47,950 nucleotides of DNA from Alkalihalobacillus deserti (GTDB lineage: Bacteria; Bacillota; Bacilli; Bacillales; Bacillaceae_D): positions 1 to 47,950 of the forward strand of contig NZ_JAJAFR010000025.1 in assembly GCF_020734105.1 (NCBI RefSeq), given 5' to 3'. A program made the position numbers and the translations under genes. The notes below the pieces were generated by a model. It saw only the letters and a list, made by a program, of their open reading frames with translations, was not told where the DNA came from and searched no databases. This document shows positions 1 to 8,565 of this stretch, piece after piece (within the stretch, counting starts at the first letter, position 1; each line of letters starts with the position of its first letter).

Positions 1-315
1 ATCACCCTCTCAGGTCGGCTACGCATCGTCGCCTTGGTAAGCCATTACCTTACCAACTAGCTAATGCGCCGCGGGCCCATCCCGTAGTGATAGCCGGAGC
101 CATCTTTCATTCTAAAACCATGAGATTCTAGAAATTATCCGGTATTAGCACCGATTTCTCGATGTTATCCCGATCTACAGGGCAGGTTGCCCACGTGTTA
201 CTCACCCGTCCGCCGCTAACGTCATAAGAGCAAGCTCTTAATCAGTCCGCTCGACTTGCATGTATTAGGCACGCCGCCAGCGTTCGTCCTGAGCCAGGAT
301 CAAACTCTCCATAAA
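1..315 (-). rRNA. rrs: 16S ribosomal RNA, 5' part (runs off the window)
   Basis: The reverse complement near 310 reads the universal 16S 5' segment GAGAGTTTGATCCTGGCTCA, and the stretch toward position 1 keeps conserved helices of the 5' domain. Only the first ~315 nt are inside the window; the rest lies to the left. The exact mature 5' end is uncertain by a few bases. The gene follows a tRNA cluster on the same strand, so tRNAs and rRNA are probably co-transcribed. The ~195 nt leader (316-510) contains a TTCTTTGAAAACTGAACAAA segment of the kind seen next to Bacillus rRNA processing sites. Confidence 0.97.
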
Positions 316-510
316 AGTGCTTGATTTGTGCTCAAACTGTATCGCTAACGATACTTCAATGCAATTTTACTAAATTGCTAAAATTGACGAGAAAATCATG
401 TTTTCTCTTTTCGCTTGGCTTTTGTTCAGTTTTCAAAGAACTACTTTATCACTCATTGGCGACTCCTAGCATGTTACTATCAATCATCCAAAAAGTCAAC
501 ATTTTATTTT

Positions 511-587
<77 letters not shown>

Positions 588-628
588 AAAAAAAGGCATA
601 AAAAAAGAGTTAATTCTTTTTTTGAAGT

Positions 629-702
629 TGGAGCGGGTGATGAGAATCGAACTCACATCATCAGCTTGGAAGGCTGAGGTTTTACCACTAAACTACACCC
701 GC
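629..702 (-). tRNA. tRNA-Gly (TCC)
   Basis: Acceptor stem GCGGGTG/CACCCGC, anticodon loop CTTCCAA giving TCC, T loop TTCGATT, and encoded CCA. 74 nt. Confidence 0.96.
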
Positions 703-715
703 ATATAAGAAATGA

Positions 716-792
716 TGGTCGGGAAGACAGGATTTGAACCTGCGACCCCCTGGTCCCAAACCAGGTGCTCTACCAAGCTGAGCCACTTCCCG
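716..792 (-). tRNA. tRNA-Pro (TGG)
   Basis: Acceptor stem CGGGAAG/CTTCCCG, anticodon loop TTTGGGA giving TGG, encoded CCA. 77 nt. Confidence 0.96.
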
Positions 793-820
793 TTCATACT
801 ATTATAAAATAAAATTGAAA

Positions 821-907
<87 letters not shown>

Positions 908-938
908 GTTTCGCACTGAATAATCATAAGTAAATAAG

Positions 939-1020
939 TGCGGGTGAAGGGACTTGAACCCCCACGTCATAAGACACTAGATCCTAAGTCTAGCGCGTCT
1001 GCCAATTCCGCCACACCCGC
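939..1020 (-). tRNA. tRNA-Leu (TAG)
   Basis: Class II tRNA with acceptor stem GCGGGTG/CACCCGC and anticodon loop CTTAGGA giving TAG. The CCA end is not encoded (CTT follows the discriminator A), so CCA must be added after transcription. It is the only tRNA here without encoded CCA. Confidence 0.95.
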
Positions 1021-1029
1021 AAAGGTAAA

Positions 1030-1106
1030 TGGCGGTCCGGACGGGACTCGAACCCGCGACCTCCTGCGTGACAGGCAGGCATTCTAACCAACTGAACTAC
1101 CGGACC
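1030..1106 (-). tRNA. tRNA-Asp (GTC)
   Basis: Acceptor stem GGTCCGG/CCGGACC, discriminator G, anticodon loop CTGTCAC giving GTC, encoded CCA. Confidence 0.96.
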
Positions 1107-1111
1107 AAATA

Positions 1112-1187
1112 TGGTGGAGGATGACGGGATCGAACCGCCGACCCCCTGCTTGTAAGGCAGGTGCTCTCCCAGCTGAGCTAATCCTCC
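1112..1187 (-). tRNA. tRNA-Val (TAC)
   Basis: Acceptor stem GGAGGAT/ATCCTCC, anticodon loop CTTACAA giving TAC, encoded CCA. Confidence 0.96.
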
Positions 1188-1234
1188 AATGCAATAAAAC
1201 TTTCATAACTTCTTAGTTTAGCAATATAAAGATT

Positions 1235-1309
1235 TGGTGACCCGTACGGGAATCGAACCCGTGATACCGCCGTGAAAGGGCGGTGTCTTAACCGCTTGAC
1301 CAACGGGCC
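1235..1309 (-). tRNA. tRNA-Glu (TTC)
   Basis: Acceptor stem GGCCCGT/ACGGGTC (contains a G-U type pair), anticodon loop CTTTCAC giving TTC, encoded CCA. Confidence 0.96.
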
Positions 1310-1322
1310 ATTTTTGAAATAG

Positions 1323-1413
1323 TGGCGGAGAAGGAGGGATTTGAACCCTCGCGCCGCGTAAACGACCTACACCCTTAGCAGGGGCGCCCCTTCAGCCACT
1401 TGGGTACTTCTCC
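1323..1413 (-). tRNA. tRNA-Ser (GCT)
   Basis: Class II tRNA with a long variable arm. Acceptor stem GGAGAAG/CTTCTCC, anticodon loop CTGCTAA giving GCT, encoded CCA. Confidence 0.95.
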
Positions 1414-1414
1414 G

Positions 1415-1489
1415 TGGCTCCACAGGTAGGACTCGAACCTACGACCGATCGGTTAACAGCCGATTGCTCTACCACTGAGCTACTGTGGA
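1415..1489 (-). tRNA. tRNA-Asn (GTT)
   Basis: Acceptor stem TCCACAG/CTGTGGA, discriminator G, anticodon loop CTGTTAA giving GTT, encoded CCA. It is the promoter-proximal member of the cluster and is separated from tRNA-Ser by a single base. Confidence 0.96.
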
Positions 1490-1508
1490 ACGCGATGCCG
1501 ACTTGAAT

Positions 1509-1537
1509 ATTCTAATACAGAATAACCAATAAGTCAA
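1509..1537 (-). promoter_or_regulatory. P2 promoter of the tRNA-16S operon
   Basis: On the minus strand TTGACT, a 17-base spacer and TAGAAT, about 10-15 bases upstream of the expected transcript start for the tRNA-Asn gene. This is a close match to the sigma-A consensus and is suitably strong for stable RNA. Confidence 0.8.
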
Positions 1538-1572
1538 CATTTATTATCACTGGCTTGTTCAGCGACTTCTAT

Positions 1573-1602
1573 AATATAGCACAAGACATTCTAAAAACGC
1601 AA
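1573..1602 (-). promoter_or_regulatory. P1 promoter of the tRNA-16S operon
   Basis: On the minus strand TTGCGT, an 18-base spacer and TATATT, about 65 bases upstream of P2. Tandem promoters are usual for Bacillus rRNA operons. It lies just after the stop codon of sprT. Confidence 0.65.
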
Positions 1603-1610
1603 GAGTGATT

Positions 1611-2081
1611 TTATATTTTTTTTAGTTTTCCTTTGCACTTCCCACAAACAAAACGTCGTACATCAATTCTACGTTTACGCCTATATTCTAGAGCACACGC
1701 CACACACTTATACAGATGAAGTGTTTGAGTAGTATTTTGAGATCCAGGAATTATCTCACAAAATCTAGGAGCGCCTACCTTCTTCATAAGAGCTTTAAAA
1801 TCATCATCTCGGTGCTGATATCCTTTACCTTGAAGATGAAGATGATAATGACAAAGTTCATGCTTAATAATTCCAATCAAAGCTTCTTCACCAAAAAACG
1901 TTAATTGCTTAGGATTAATTTCAATGTTATGACTCCTTAGCAAATAACGTCCTCCCGTTGTCCGAAGGCGTTTATTAAACAATGCTGTGTGTTTAAACGG
2001 CCAGTGAAAATAATCATTAGAAATTTGTTCTACCAGCAATTGCAGCTGATCATCAGTTATGACATTATAATTTTCATCCAT
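1611..2081 (-). CDS. sprT: SprT-family zinc metalloprotein (YdcK-like)
   Basis: A 156-residue protein. The zinc metalloprotease motif HELCH sits within the segment IIKHELCHYHLH near residue 90. A C-terminal zinc ribbon is formed by CVAC (near 125) and CGKC (near 146). This layout matches the SprT-like family, with YdcK of B. subtilis at the same locus. The bacterial role is poorly defined; eukaryotic SPRTN cleaves DNA-protein crosslinks, so that function is not assumed here. It sits between cmpA (opposite strand) and the tRNA cluster, as in B. subtilis. The start is the ATG at 2081, preceded by a weak Shine-Dalgarno sequence. Confidence 0.93.
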   Translation of the reverse strand: MDENYNVITDDQLQLLVEQISNDYFHWPFKHTALFNKRLRTTGGRYLLRSHNIEINPKQLTFFGEEALIGIIKHELCHYHLHLQGKGYQHRDDDFKALMKKVGAPRFCEIIPGSQNTTQTLHLYKCVACALEYRRKRRIDVRRFVCGKCKGKLKKI

Positions 2082-2165
2082 AAATTACACCAATCCTTCA
2101 ACTATGACAAACCCTCATACATATAATAATCTAAATCGAGTAAGTTGTTAAGGAGATGGTTGCCT

Positions 2166-2300
2166 ATGCCTATGTGGCTAAGACAACAATTAAAGCAAGC
2201 TTATTTAGATAAAGACCACTACCAAATAAAAGTTCTTAACCAGTGTTGGTTCTATTACAAAGAAAGAGAGACAGAAGAAATCCAATCGAAGTACACATAA
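2166..2300 (+). CDS. cmpA: Cortex morphogenetic protein CmpA (small sporulation protein)
   Basis: A 44-residue ORF opening MPMWLRQQLKQAYLDKDHYQ and continuing with IKVLNQCWFYYKE. It closely matches B. subtilis CmpA (37 residues), including the signature YQIKxLNQCW. The start at 2166 has AAGGAG ten bases upstream. CmpA, with the ClpXP adaptor role known in B. subtilis, controls SpoIVA turnover during spore coat and cortex formation. The position between sprT and tex and the divergent orientation are conserved. The tail is about seven residues longer than in B. subtilis. Confidence 0.9.
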   Translation: MPMWLRQQLKQAYLDKDHYQIKVLNQCWFYYKERETEEIQSKYT

Positions 2301-2442
2301 CGGCTGAGCCTTTTCTATGATTTTAAGCTTTATGAATGCATCCCTCCTAAGGTCGCGCAACATATGGAGAGATTTTTTCCTTTTTCGGCGTAGGAATTAA
2401 AGAGCGTCTACGAACTTACTGCTACAATTTTAATTCAAGCAG

Positions 2443-2482
2443 AAAAGGTGACGTAATCGCTCGAAGTCACGTCACCTTTTTT
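2443..2482. terminator. Bidirectional terminator between cmpA and tex
   Basis: Stem AAAAGGTGACGT / ACGTCACCTTTT around a short loop, with T-rich flanks on both strands. It lies between the convergent cmpA and tex genes and can serve both. Confidence 0.85.
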
Positions 2483-2488
2483 CAATAG

Positions 2489-4672
2489 TTAAGAAGTAAG
2501 TTGCGCTTCTGGCTTTTTCATCGTTAAAGAAACTCGACCTTTTTGGGTATCTACTTGTTCTACCCATACCGTCACGATGTCACCGACCGTTACTACCTCT
2601 AAAGGATGTTTAATAAATCGATTCGTCAACTTAGAAATATGAACTAAACCGTCTTGTTTCACTCCAATATCAACAAAAGCACCGAAATCAACAACATTTC
2701 GAACCGTCCCTTGCAATTCCATTCCTACTTGCAAATCCTCCATCTTCAAAACATCCTGTTTTAACAAAGGCTTCGCTATTTCATCACGCGGGTCTCTCGA
2801 AGGGCGAATTAAATTGTCTACCATATCCTTCAATGTTGGAGTCCCAACTTCAAGCTCAGTCGCTAATTCTGAAATGTTGATAGCTTGTAATTCCTCTTTA
2901 ACTTTCTCTGTCCCTATTTCTTTTACAGTTGCTCCAATATGCTTCAGCAACTTTTCCGTTTCTTTATAACTTTCAGGGTGAATCGCAGTTGCATCAAGTG
3001 GCTGTTCTCCTTCTTGAATACGAAGAAATCCAATTGCTTGTTCATACGTTTTCGCACCAAGGCGAGGAATTTTTTTTAATTGTTTTCGATTCGTAAAGCG
3101 CCCTTCTTCCTCACGGCGGTTAACAATATTTGTCGCAACCGCTTTTGAAAGACCTGCTACATATTGTAATAAAGAAACAGACGCTGTATTCACATTCACT
3201 CCAACTTGGTTAACAGCTGTCTCTACTACAAATGTTAAAGATTCATTTAAGCGTTTTTGCGATACGTCATGCTGATATTGACCGACCCCGACTGATTTGG
3301 GGTCAATTTTCACAAGTTCAGCTAGAGGGTCTTGAAGACGTCTAGCAATAGAAACTGCACTTCTTTCCTCAACCTTCAAATCAGGAAATTCCTCTCTAGC
3401 TAATTCCGAAGCTGAGTAAACACTCGCTCCCGCCTCATTAACAATTAAATAATAGACCGATTGATCGAGTTGCTTGATAACATCTGCGATAAATTGTTCC
3501 GTCTCTCTAGAAGCTGTGCCATTACCAACAGCAATCATCTCTACCGAATGCTTTTTGATAAACGATTTTACCGTTTCGGTCGCCTTATTAATTTCATTAC
3601 GTGGTGGCGTAGGATAAATAACGGCTATATCAAGTACCTTGCCTGTCGCATCAATCACAGCAAGTTTACAACCCGTACGATAGGCTGGGTCGACTCCTAA
3701 TACAACCTTGTCCTTCATCGGTGGTTGCAAAAGCAGTTGGCGTAAATTTTCTGAAAAAATATGGATAGCTTGTTCTTCCGCTTTTTCAGTTAACTCATTC
3801 CTGATATCACGTTCAACAGAAGGTTCAATTAAACGTTTATATCCATCTTCAATAGCCTCTGCCACAACAGCTGCAGTAGGAGAATGAGGATAAATGATTA
3901 CTTTACGTTTAATATTCTCAATAATTCGCTCGCCCGGAAACACTAAGGAGACGCGAAGAATTCCTTCCTTTTCACCGCGATTCATTGCTAGAACTCGGTG
4001 AGGGACAATCGCCTTTATCGCTTCTTCATATTCATAGTACATTTCAAAGATCGCTTTCTCATCAGCTTCTTGATCTTTGACCGTTGTTTTCATCTTTCCA
4101 TCTTTAAATCCTGATAAGCGAATAGCCTTACGAAGTTCCGCATCATCCGAAATCCACTCTGCAATTATATCTTGCGCTCCTTTAACCACTTCTTCATTCG
4201 TCGTCAAATCATGGTCCTCATTTATGTATTTAGCTGCTTCTACTTCGACAAAACCTGTTTTCGGAAAATTAAACAACCAGGTGGCAAAAGGTTCGAGACC
4301 CTTCTCTTTCGCAACCGTCGCTCTTGTTCTTCGTTTTTGTTTATAAGGACGGTATAAATCTTCAATTTCTTGAAGCTTTTTGGCTTTCTGTATTTTAACA
4401 CTCAATTCATCTGTTAATTTACCTTGCTCATCGATTAAACGAATGACTTCCTCTTGGCGGTTGGTTAGTTGATTGGCGTACTCCCATTTCTCAACGATCA
4501 TTCGAATTTGAACTTCATCAAGGCCACCTGTCATTTCTTTACGATACCTTGCAATAAAAGGAACCGTATTTCCCTCTTCGACCAGTTTAATTAATTGCTC
4601 TATGTAGGATTGCTTTACGTTCAAGTCTTTAGCGATCGATAGAATCGTTTCACTATGTTTTACCTCGTTCAT
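2489..4672 (-). CDS. tex: Tex, RNA-binding transcription accessory protein
   Basis: 727 residues, the usual Tex length. Order of parts: N-terminal helical Tex core (from MNEVKHSETILSIAKDLNVK), a YqgF/RNase H-like domain (VVLGVDPAYRTGCKLAVID near residue 325), helix-hairpin-helix elements (NIVNRREEEGRF and RLGAKTYEQ, about 515-560), and a C-terminal S1 RNA-binding domain (about 650-722; GTVRNVVDFGAFVDIG). Tex binds nucleic acid and is linked to transcription and stress tolerance in other bacteria. It lies downstream of rsbX but is separated from it by a hairpin, and is probably transcribed from its own promoter. B. subtilis YdcI is the positional ortholog. Confidence 0.97.
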   Translation of the reverse strand: MNEVKHSETILSIAKDLNVKQSYIEQLIKLVEEGNTVPFIARYRKEMTGGLDEVQIRMIVEKWEYANQLTNRQEEVIRLIDEQGKLTDELSVKIQKAKKLQEIEDLYRPYKQKRRTRATVAKEKGLEPFATWLFNFPKTGFVEVEAAKYINEDHDLTTNEEVVKGAQDIIAEWISDDAELRKAIRLSGFKDGKMKTTVKDQEADEKAIFEMYYEYEEAIKAIVPHRVLAMNRGEKEGILRVSLVFPGERIIENIKRKVIIYPHSPTAAVVAEAIEDGYKRLIEPSVERDIRNELTEKAEEQAIHIFSENLRQLLLQPPMKDKVVLGVDPAYRTGCKLAVIDATGKVLDIAVIYPTPPRNEINKATETVKSFIKKHSVEMIAVGNGTASRETEQFIADVIKQLDQSVYYLIVNEAGASVYSASELAREEFPDLKVEERSAVSIARRLQDPLAELVKIDPKSVGVGQYQHDVSQKRLNESLTFVVETAVNQVGVNVNTASVSLLQYVAGLSKAVATNIVNRREEEGRFTNRKQLKKIPRLGAKTYEQAIGFLRIQEGEQPLDATAIHPESYKETEKLLKHIGATVKEIGTEKVKEELQAINISELATELEVGTPTLKDMVDNLIRPSRDPRDEIAKPLLKQDVLKMEDLQVGMELQGTVRNVVDFGAFVDIGVKQDGLVHISKLTNRFIKHPLEVVTVGDIVTVWVEQVDTQKGRVSLTMKKPEAQLTS

Positions 4673-4740
4673 CCCAACACCTCATTTAATATAGAATATA
4701 GTAATCATAGCATAAGTTATAATGAAAATTATTACATACT

Positions 4741-4803
4741 AAAAAAGGCAACTCCAAATAGATTGAATCCATAGTCTAGGATCTATTTTAGAGTTACCTT
4801 TAA
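4741..4803 (-). terminator. Terminator after rsbX
   Basis: Long hairpin with arms AAGGCAACTCcAAATAG and CTATTTTAGAGTTACCTT, plus an inner stem. On the minus strand it is followed by a T run. It separates the sigma-B operon from tex. Confidence 0.75.
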
Positions 4804-4893
4804 AAGCACATATTTTAAAATAGGAAAAACAATAGGCACATTCAAGTTATCGCTTTTACTAAAAGCAGACCATGCGAGAGAATCCTCTACTAC

Positions 4894-5493
4894 CTAAAAT
4901 AATTTCCCTACAAGAATCGTCACATCATCTATTGCATAGTGCTCTTCTGAAAATAAGGACTTAATCTCATTTTTAGGAGACTTCATCTGAAGGAAAAGAT
5001 TTTTATCGGGTCGCTTTTTCAAACCATCTGAGTACAAAACAAAAGCACTGTCGCTTAAATAAGGAAAAGAAGATGTTTTAATCGGTTGTTTTCTTCCAGA
5101 TAAATACCCTCTAGCAGGCACCGGTTGAACGGTTGTCCCATCAGATAAATACAAAACAAACCCAATGTTCCCATGATTACAATAACTTATTTTACGGTTA
5201 TGGTAATCAATTTTAATGACTGTTAAGACCGCTCCTCTTTTATTAACCAGCGCCTCATTACATGCTTCAACGATTTGATTCAAGCTCAGTTCCTGGTAAG
5301 CTTCAATTACATCTATAGCGGCTTTGGAAGATTGAAACGCACTTTCACCACTACCCAAACCATCAACAATGGCACAAATGGTATAGCCTTCCGTTTGAAT
5401 AACCTTATGGGCATCACCAGAACAGCTTTTACCAGGCTTTGCTCGTTCAAATGCAGCCACTTCCAACTCTTTGTCACTATAATACGTAACCAC
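4894..5493 (-). CDS. rsbX: RsbX, PP2C-type phosphoserine phosphatase (sigma-B feedback)
   Basis: 199 residues of the SpoIIE/RsbX type PP2C fold, with metal-binding Asp regions at IVDGLGSGESAFQSS (about 38-52) and in the C-terminal AIDDVTILVG. RsbX dephosphorylates RsbS-P and RsbR-P, resetting the stressosome after sigma-B activation. The start is a GTG whose G is the last base of the sigB TAG stop (TAGTG), so translation is probably coupled to sigB. It is the last gene of the rsb operon. Confidence 0.93.
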   Translation of the reverse strand: MVTYYSDKELEVAAFERAKPGKSCSGDAHKVIQTEGYTICAIVDGLGSGESAFQSSKAAIDVIEAYQELSLNQIVEACNEALVNKRGAVLTVIKIDYHNRKISYCNHGNIGFVLYLSDGTTVQPVPARGYLSGRKQPIKTSSFPYLSDSAFVLYSDGLKKRPDKNLFLQMKSPKNEIKSLFSEEHYAIDDVTILVGKLF

Positions 5494-6299
5494 TATAGAA
5501 TCTCCGAAGGTTCTATTTGTATCGATTTCCTCAGTTTCTCAAGTGCTTTACGTTGCAACCGAGAAACATGCATTTGTGAGATACCCATTTTATCTCCTGC
5601 TTCTTTTTGACTACAGTTGTTAAAGTACGTATAGACTATAATTTCTTTTTCACGTTCACTCAATACATCGAACGCTTTTTCGAGCAATATCTTTTGATCC
5701 GTCTCTTCAAACCCTGTATCTACATTTCCAACTAGATCAAGTAAGTTTACCTCTCCACCTTCTTGATCCGCTTCAAGTGATCGATCAACAGAAAGAGCTT
5801 GATAGCTTTTACTCATTTCCATCGTTTCCAACACTTCTTCTTCCGAAACCTCTAAATACTCGGCTAATTCATGAACTAAAGGTGAACGTTGCAGTTCGAC
5901 GGTCAGCGCTTCTACTGCATGTTTAATTTTCGGACCTAACTCTTTGATTCGTCTTGGTACATGAACACTCCATGTCTTATCTCGAATAAACCTTTTAATC
6001 TCTCCAACAATTGTCGGAACAGCAAAAGACTCAAAACTTCTACCAAAACTAACGTCAAATCTTTTTATCGCAGCAAGCAGTCCGACCATCCCTACTTGAA
6101 ACATATCTTCTTCATAATCTCGACCTTTAGAAAACTTTCGTGACAACGAGCGAACTAAAGCCTCATAATGCTGAACAAGCTTTAATTGCGCGTCCGAGTC
6201 ATCGAATTGTTGATAGTTTTGAATCCATTCATATACTTCCTCATTGTTCTGGTTGTGTCTGTGAGATTCGTTCGACATCTCGTTCCACCTCATCTCCAT
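5493..6299 (-). CDS. sigB: RNA polymerase sigma factor SigB
   Basis: 268 residues of the SigF/SigB/SigG group. Region 2 includes VGMVGLLAAIKRFDVSFGRS and FAVPTIVGEIKRFIRDKTWS (about 85-125). Region 3 follows at VPRRIKELGPKIK. Region 4 has the recognition helix QKEAGDKMGISQMHVSRLQR near 230-250. It directs the general stress regulon and is held inactive by RsbW. The first 59 bases overlap rsbW; an in-frame ATG seven codons in (MSNESH) is an alternative start with a shorter overlap. It is conserved in place between rsbW and rsbX. Confidence 0.97.
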   Translation of the reverse strand: MEMRWNEMSNESHRHNQNNEEVYEWIQNYQQFDDSDAQLKLVQHYEALVRSLSRKFSKGRDYEEDMFQVGMVGLLAAIKRFDVSFGRSFESFAVPTIVGEIKRFIRDKTWSVHVPRRIKELGPKIKHAVEALTVELQRSPLVHELAEYLEVSEEEVLETMEMSKSYQALSVDRSLEADQEGGEVNLLDLVGNVDTGFEETDQKILLEKAFDVLSEREKEIIVYTYFNNCSQKEAGDKMGISQMHVSRLQRKALEKLRKSIQIEPSEIL

Positions 6300-6726
6300 G
6301 AAGGAACTTTGTCATAATAAGTACGATACCGGATTCGTCGTTTATTTCCACTTTATCCATCAAGGTATTAATTAGGAATAAGCCTAAACCACCCTCTTTT
6401 AAATCGACTACTGGGCGGCTTGCATCGACTGGCCCAAGTCTTTCACGGACACTTCCAATGTCGAAGCTTTGTCCTTGATCGGCCACAACAATTTCCAACC
6501 GATTATCGTACAAGTAATAGGAGACATTCATCACTCCCCCTTCCTCATAAGCGTGGTTTACGACGTTGGTACATGCTTCTGCAACTGCAATCTTCATATC
6601 TTCAATATCATCGTATGAAAATCCAATCCGATTGGCAATTCCAGAAACAGTCAAACGGACAACCCCCACATATTCCGGCTTTGCCGGAACACTCATTTGT
6701 ATGTGGTCTGCCTCATGTTGTTTCAT
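6241..6726 (-). CDS. rsbW: RsbW, anti-sigma-B factor and serine kinase
   Basis: 161 residues of GHKL/Bergerat ATPase fold. The N box is EACTNVVNHAYEEGG (about 50-64), G1 is DQGQSFD, and G2 is GGLGLFLINTLMDKVE. It binds SigB and, in the partner switch, phosphorylates RsbV on serine. It overlaps rsbV by four bases at its start and sigB at its end, typical of this operon. The size matches the B. subtilis protein. Confidence 0.97.
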   Translation of the reverse strand: MKQHEADHIQMSVPAKPEYVGVVRLTVSGIANRIGFSYDDIEDMKIAVAEACTNVVNHAYEEGGVMNVSYYLYDNRLEIVVADQGQSFDIGSVRERLGPVDASRPVVDLKEGGLGLFLINTLMDKVEINDESGIVLIMTKFLHGDEVERDVERISQTQPEQ

Positions 6727-7046
6727 TTCGATGCCTCCCCCTCTTCAATTGTAATAACTTCATTTAACCCCGTTATTGTAAAAAGACGTTGAATTCGTTC
6801 AGTCATCCCCGTAAGGATTAAATCACCCTTATGAATATGGGTTGCCTTAAGCGCTCCAATGAAAATACCTAAGCCTGTACTATCAATGTAATGAACATCC
6901 GTCAAATCGACTTTTATATTTCTCCCCAATTCGGTGAGAGGCGTTAATTCTTCACGTAGTTTCGGCGCTGTATAAGCATCAATTTCACCTGACAAGAATA
7001 AAACTGTCGTATCCAATCTATTTTCTTGACGTATAGTTAAATTCAA
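6723..7046 (-). CDS. rsbV: RsbV, anti-anti-sigma factor (STAS domain)
   Basis: 107 residues, a single STAS domain. The phosphorylatable serine sits in VHYIDSTGLGIF at residue 56. Unphosphorylated RsbV sequesters RsbW and frees SigB; RsbU regenerates it by dephosphorylation. It is the first gene after the internal sigma-B promoter, so rsbV-rsbW-sigB-rsbX are expected to be autocatalytically induced. Confidence 0.97.
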   Translation of the reverse strand: MNLTIRQENRLDTTVLFLSGEIDAYTAPKLREELTPLTELGRNIKVDLTDVHYIDSTGLGIFIGALKATHIHKGDLILTGMTERIQRLFTITGLNEVITIEEGEASK

Positions 7047-7080
7047 AGTACTTCCCCCTTCATATTATGTATTTACTTCT

Positions 7081-7105
7081 ATACCCTATGACGAGATAGT
7101 TAAAC
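7081..7105 (-). promoter_or_regulatory. Sigma-B dependent promoter upstream of rsbV
   Basis: On the minus strand GTTTAA, 13 bases, GGGTAT: an exact match to the B. subtilis sigma-B consensus elements. The -35 box overlaps the stop codon of rsbU, and the -10 lies about 35 bases before the rsbV ATG. The position equals that of the autoregulatory sigma-B promoter in B. subtilis. Confidence 0.92.
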
Positions 7106-8110
7106 CCTTCTTATAATAATTAAAGTAAAATCATCTCTCAATGAAAAATTTTGAAGGCTAGCAAGCTCTTGATAGACGTTATTTACTATTTCTTGAGTAG
7201 ACAGATGCATATACTTTCTAATGAATGTCACGATTTCCTCACGTTCAATAAATCGATCCTCCACCCGACACTCTGTTACTCCGTCCGAAAGAAAGACAAT
7301 AAAATCTCCTTCTTCAATTTTTTTATAATATTCTCTAAAATGAGGTTTCTTGGTAACTCCGAGGACAATTCCCTTTGCATAAAGCTCCTCAAATTGATCC
7401 TCTTTTGCCCGGTAGAAAAATCCTGGTTCATGACCAGCACCAGCATAATGAAACTCATGGCTTCTTGTATCATATGAACCATACATCATCGTTATAAACA
7501 TACTATTATTAACATTTTGCTCGACGACTCTGTTAACATTTTCCAGTAAAGCTGCAGGCTGCAGACGCTGTTCAGGTAAGCTATCCATTGCGTATTTAAT
7601 CATTGACATACATAAGGCTGCCGGAACTCCTTTTCCAATAATATCGGCTATCGCTATACCTATACAGCCATTGTCATCTTTAATATAATGGTAATAGTCG
7701 CCACTCATTTTATGAGCCGGCACACTAATCACTCCTATATCAAGACTTTCTGTATCGGGAACGACCTCAGGAAGAAAGGTCTGCTGCATGTTAGCAGCTA
7801 CATCTATTTCGGATTCCAACTCGAGTTGCCGGTCTCTTAAACTTTGATGCTCCCGGTAAGCTAGTCCATATCCCATCATGACTTCTAGTAGCAAATCAAA
7901 CGAATCTAAGATTTCCTCAGGTACAGTTGGGAATAATTCTACCAATACGGTCTGGTGTAAACTTACTAGTTCTTCAGGAGAAATCTGTTGTTCCAGCAAA
8001 ACCTTACTAAATTGCTGAGCTTCATATAATCCTAATTCACTTTTTCGATGAATAAATGTTTGTAAAATCTCTTTATAGGTCCGTTCTAAATTTTCAACAG
8101 TCTGTTTCAA
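7100..8110 (-). CDS. rsbU: RsbU, PP2C phosphatase activated by RsbT
   Basis: 336 residues from the chosen start. The N-terminal helical RsbT-binding domain spans about 1-85. A linker helix (ESEIDVAANMQQTF) leads to the PP2C domain, with metal-site segments SGDYYHYI, IADIIGKGVPAALCMSM, SDGVTECR and RDDFTLIII. It dephosphorylates RsbV-P. I chose the TTG at 8110 because AAGGAGG lies seven bases upstream and the length then equals B. subtilis RsbU (335). An in-frame ATG at 8161 would overlap rsbT by 13 bases and add 17 residues, but has no comparable ribosome site. Confidence 0.95.
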   Translation of the reverse strand: MKQTVENLERTYKEILQTFIHRKSELGLYEAQQFSKVLLEQQISPEELVSLHQTVLVELFPTVPEEILDSFDLLLEVMMGYGLAYREHQSLRDRQLELESEIDVAANMQQTFLPEVVPDTESLDIGVISVPAHKMSGDYYHYIKDDNGCIGIAIADIIGKGVPAALCMSMIKYAMDSLPEQRLQPAALLENVNRVVEQNVNNSMFITMMYGSYDTRSHEFHYAGAGHEPGFFYRAKEDQFEELYAKGIVLGVTKKPHFREYYKKIEEGDFIVFLSDGVTECRVEDRFIEREEIVTFIRKYMHLSTQEIVNNVYQELASLQNFSLRDDFTLIIIRRV

Positions 8111-8148
8111 TAGAAGCCCTCCTTTAACGTAAAGTAGCCAAGCCGGAC

Positions 8149-8562
8149 TCACCGAAGCCATTTAGTCGACGTAACCGTTGTACCTTCACCCTTTTCTGAA
8201 TTGATCGAAAAGTCATCCATTAAACGTTCAACCCCGGGTAAACCAGCTCCCATGCCACCAGATGTCGTAAATCCATCCATCATCACTTGCTTAATATCAG
8301 GAATTCCCGGACCACGATCTCTAGCTATGATCTTTATTCCTTTTCGTAAACCAAGTTTGCTTGGTTTTTCTACTAATTCTAGGCATATTTCTCCTCGTTT
8401 AGCGTAAAGGTATATATTACGGGCAAGCTCAGAAATAGCCGTCGTGATTCGCGCTTGATCAACACTACCAAATCCAATCTCTTTTGATAAAGAGCGGCCA
8501 GCTTGTCTAGCTGCAACAATCCCCCATTCATTTTTCACCTCAATACAGGATTGGGTTTCCAT
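8149..8562 (-). CDS. rsbT: RsbT, stressosome serine kinase and RsbU activator
   Basis: 137 residues of GHKL ATPase fold. N box SELARNIYLYAKRGE (about 45-59), G1 ARDRGPGIPDI, G2 GGMGAGLPGVERLMDDF, and the C-terminal KWLR ending shared by RsbT proteins. It phosphorylates RsbR and RsbS on stress, is released from the stressosome, and activates RsbU. It lies three bases downstream of rsbS. A second RsbT-like protein is at 36100-36501. Confidence 0.96.
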   Translation of the reverse strand: METQSCIEVKNEWGIVAARQAGRSLSKEIGFGSVDQARITTAISELARNIYLYAKRGEICLELVEKPSKLGLRKGIKIIARDRGPGIPDIKQVMMDGFTTSGGMGAGLPGVERLMDDFSINSEKGEGTTVTSTKWLR

Positions 8563-8565
8563 CAG

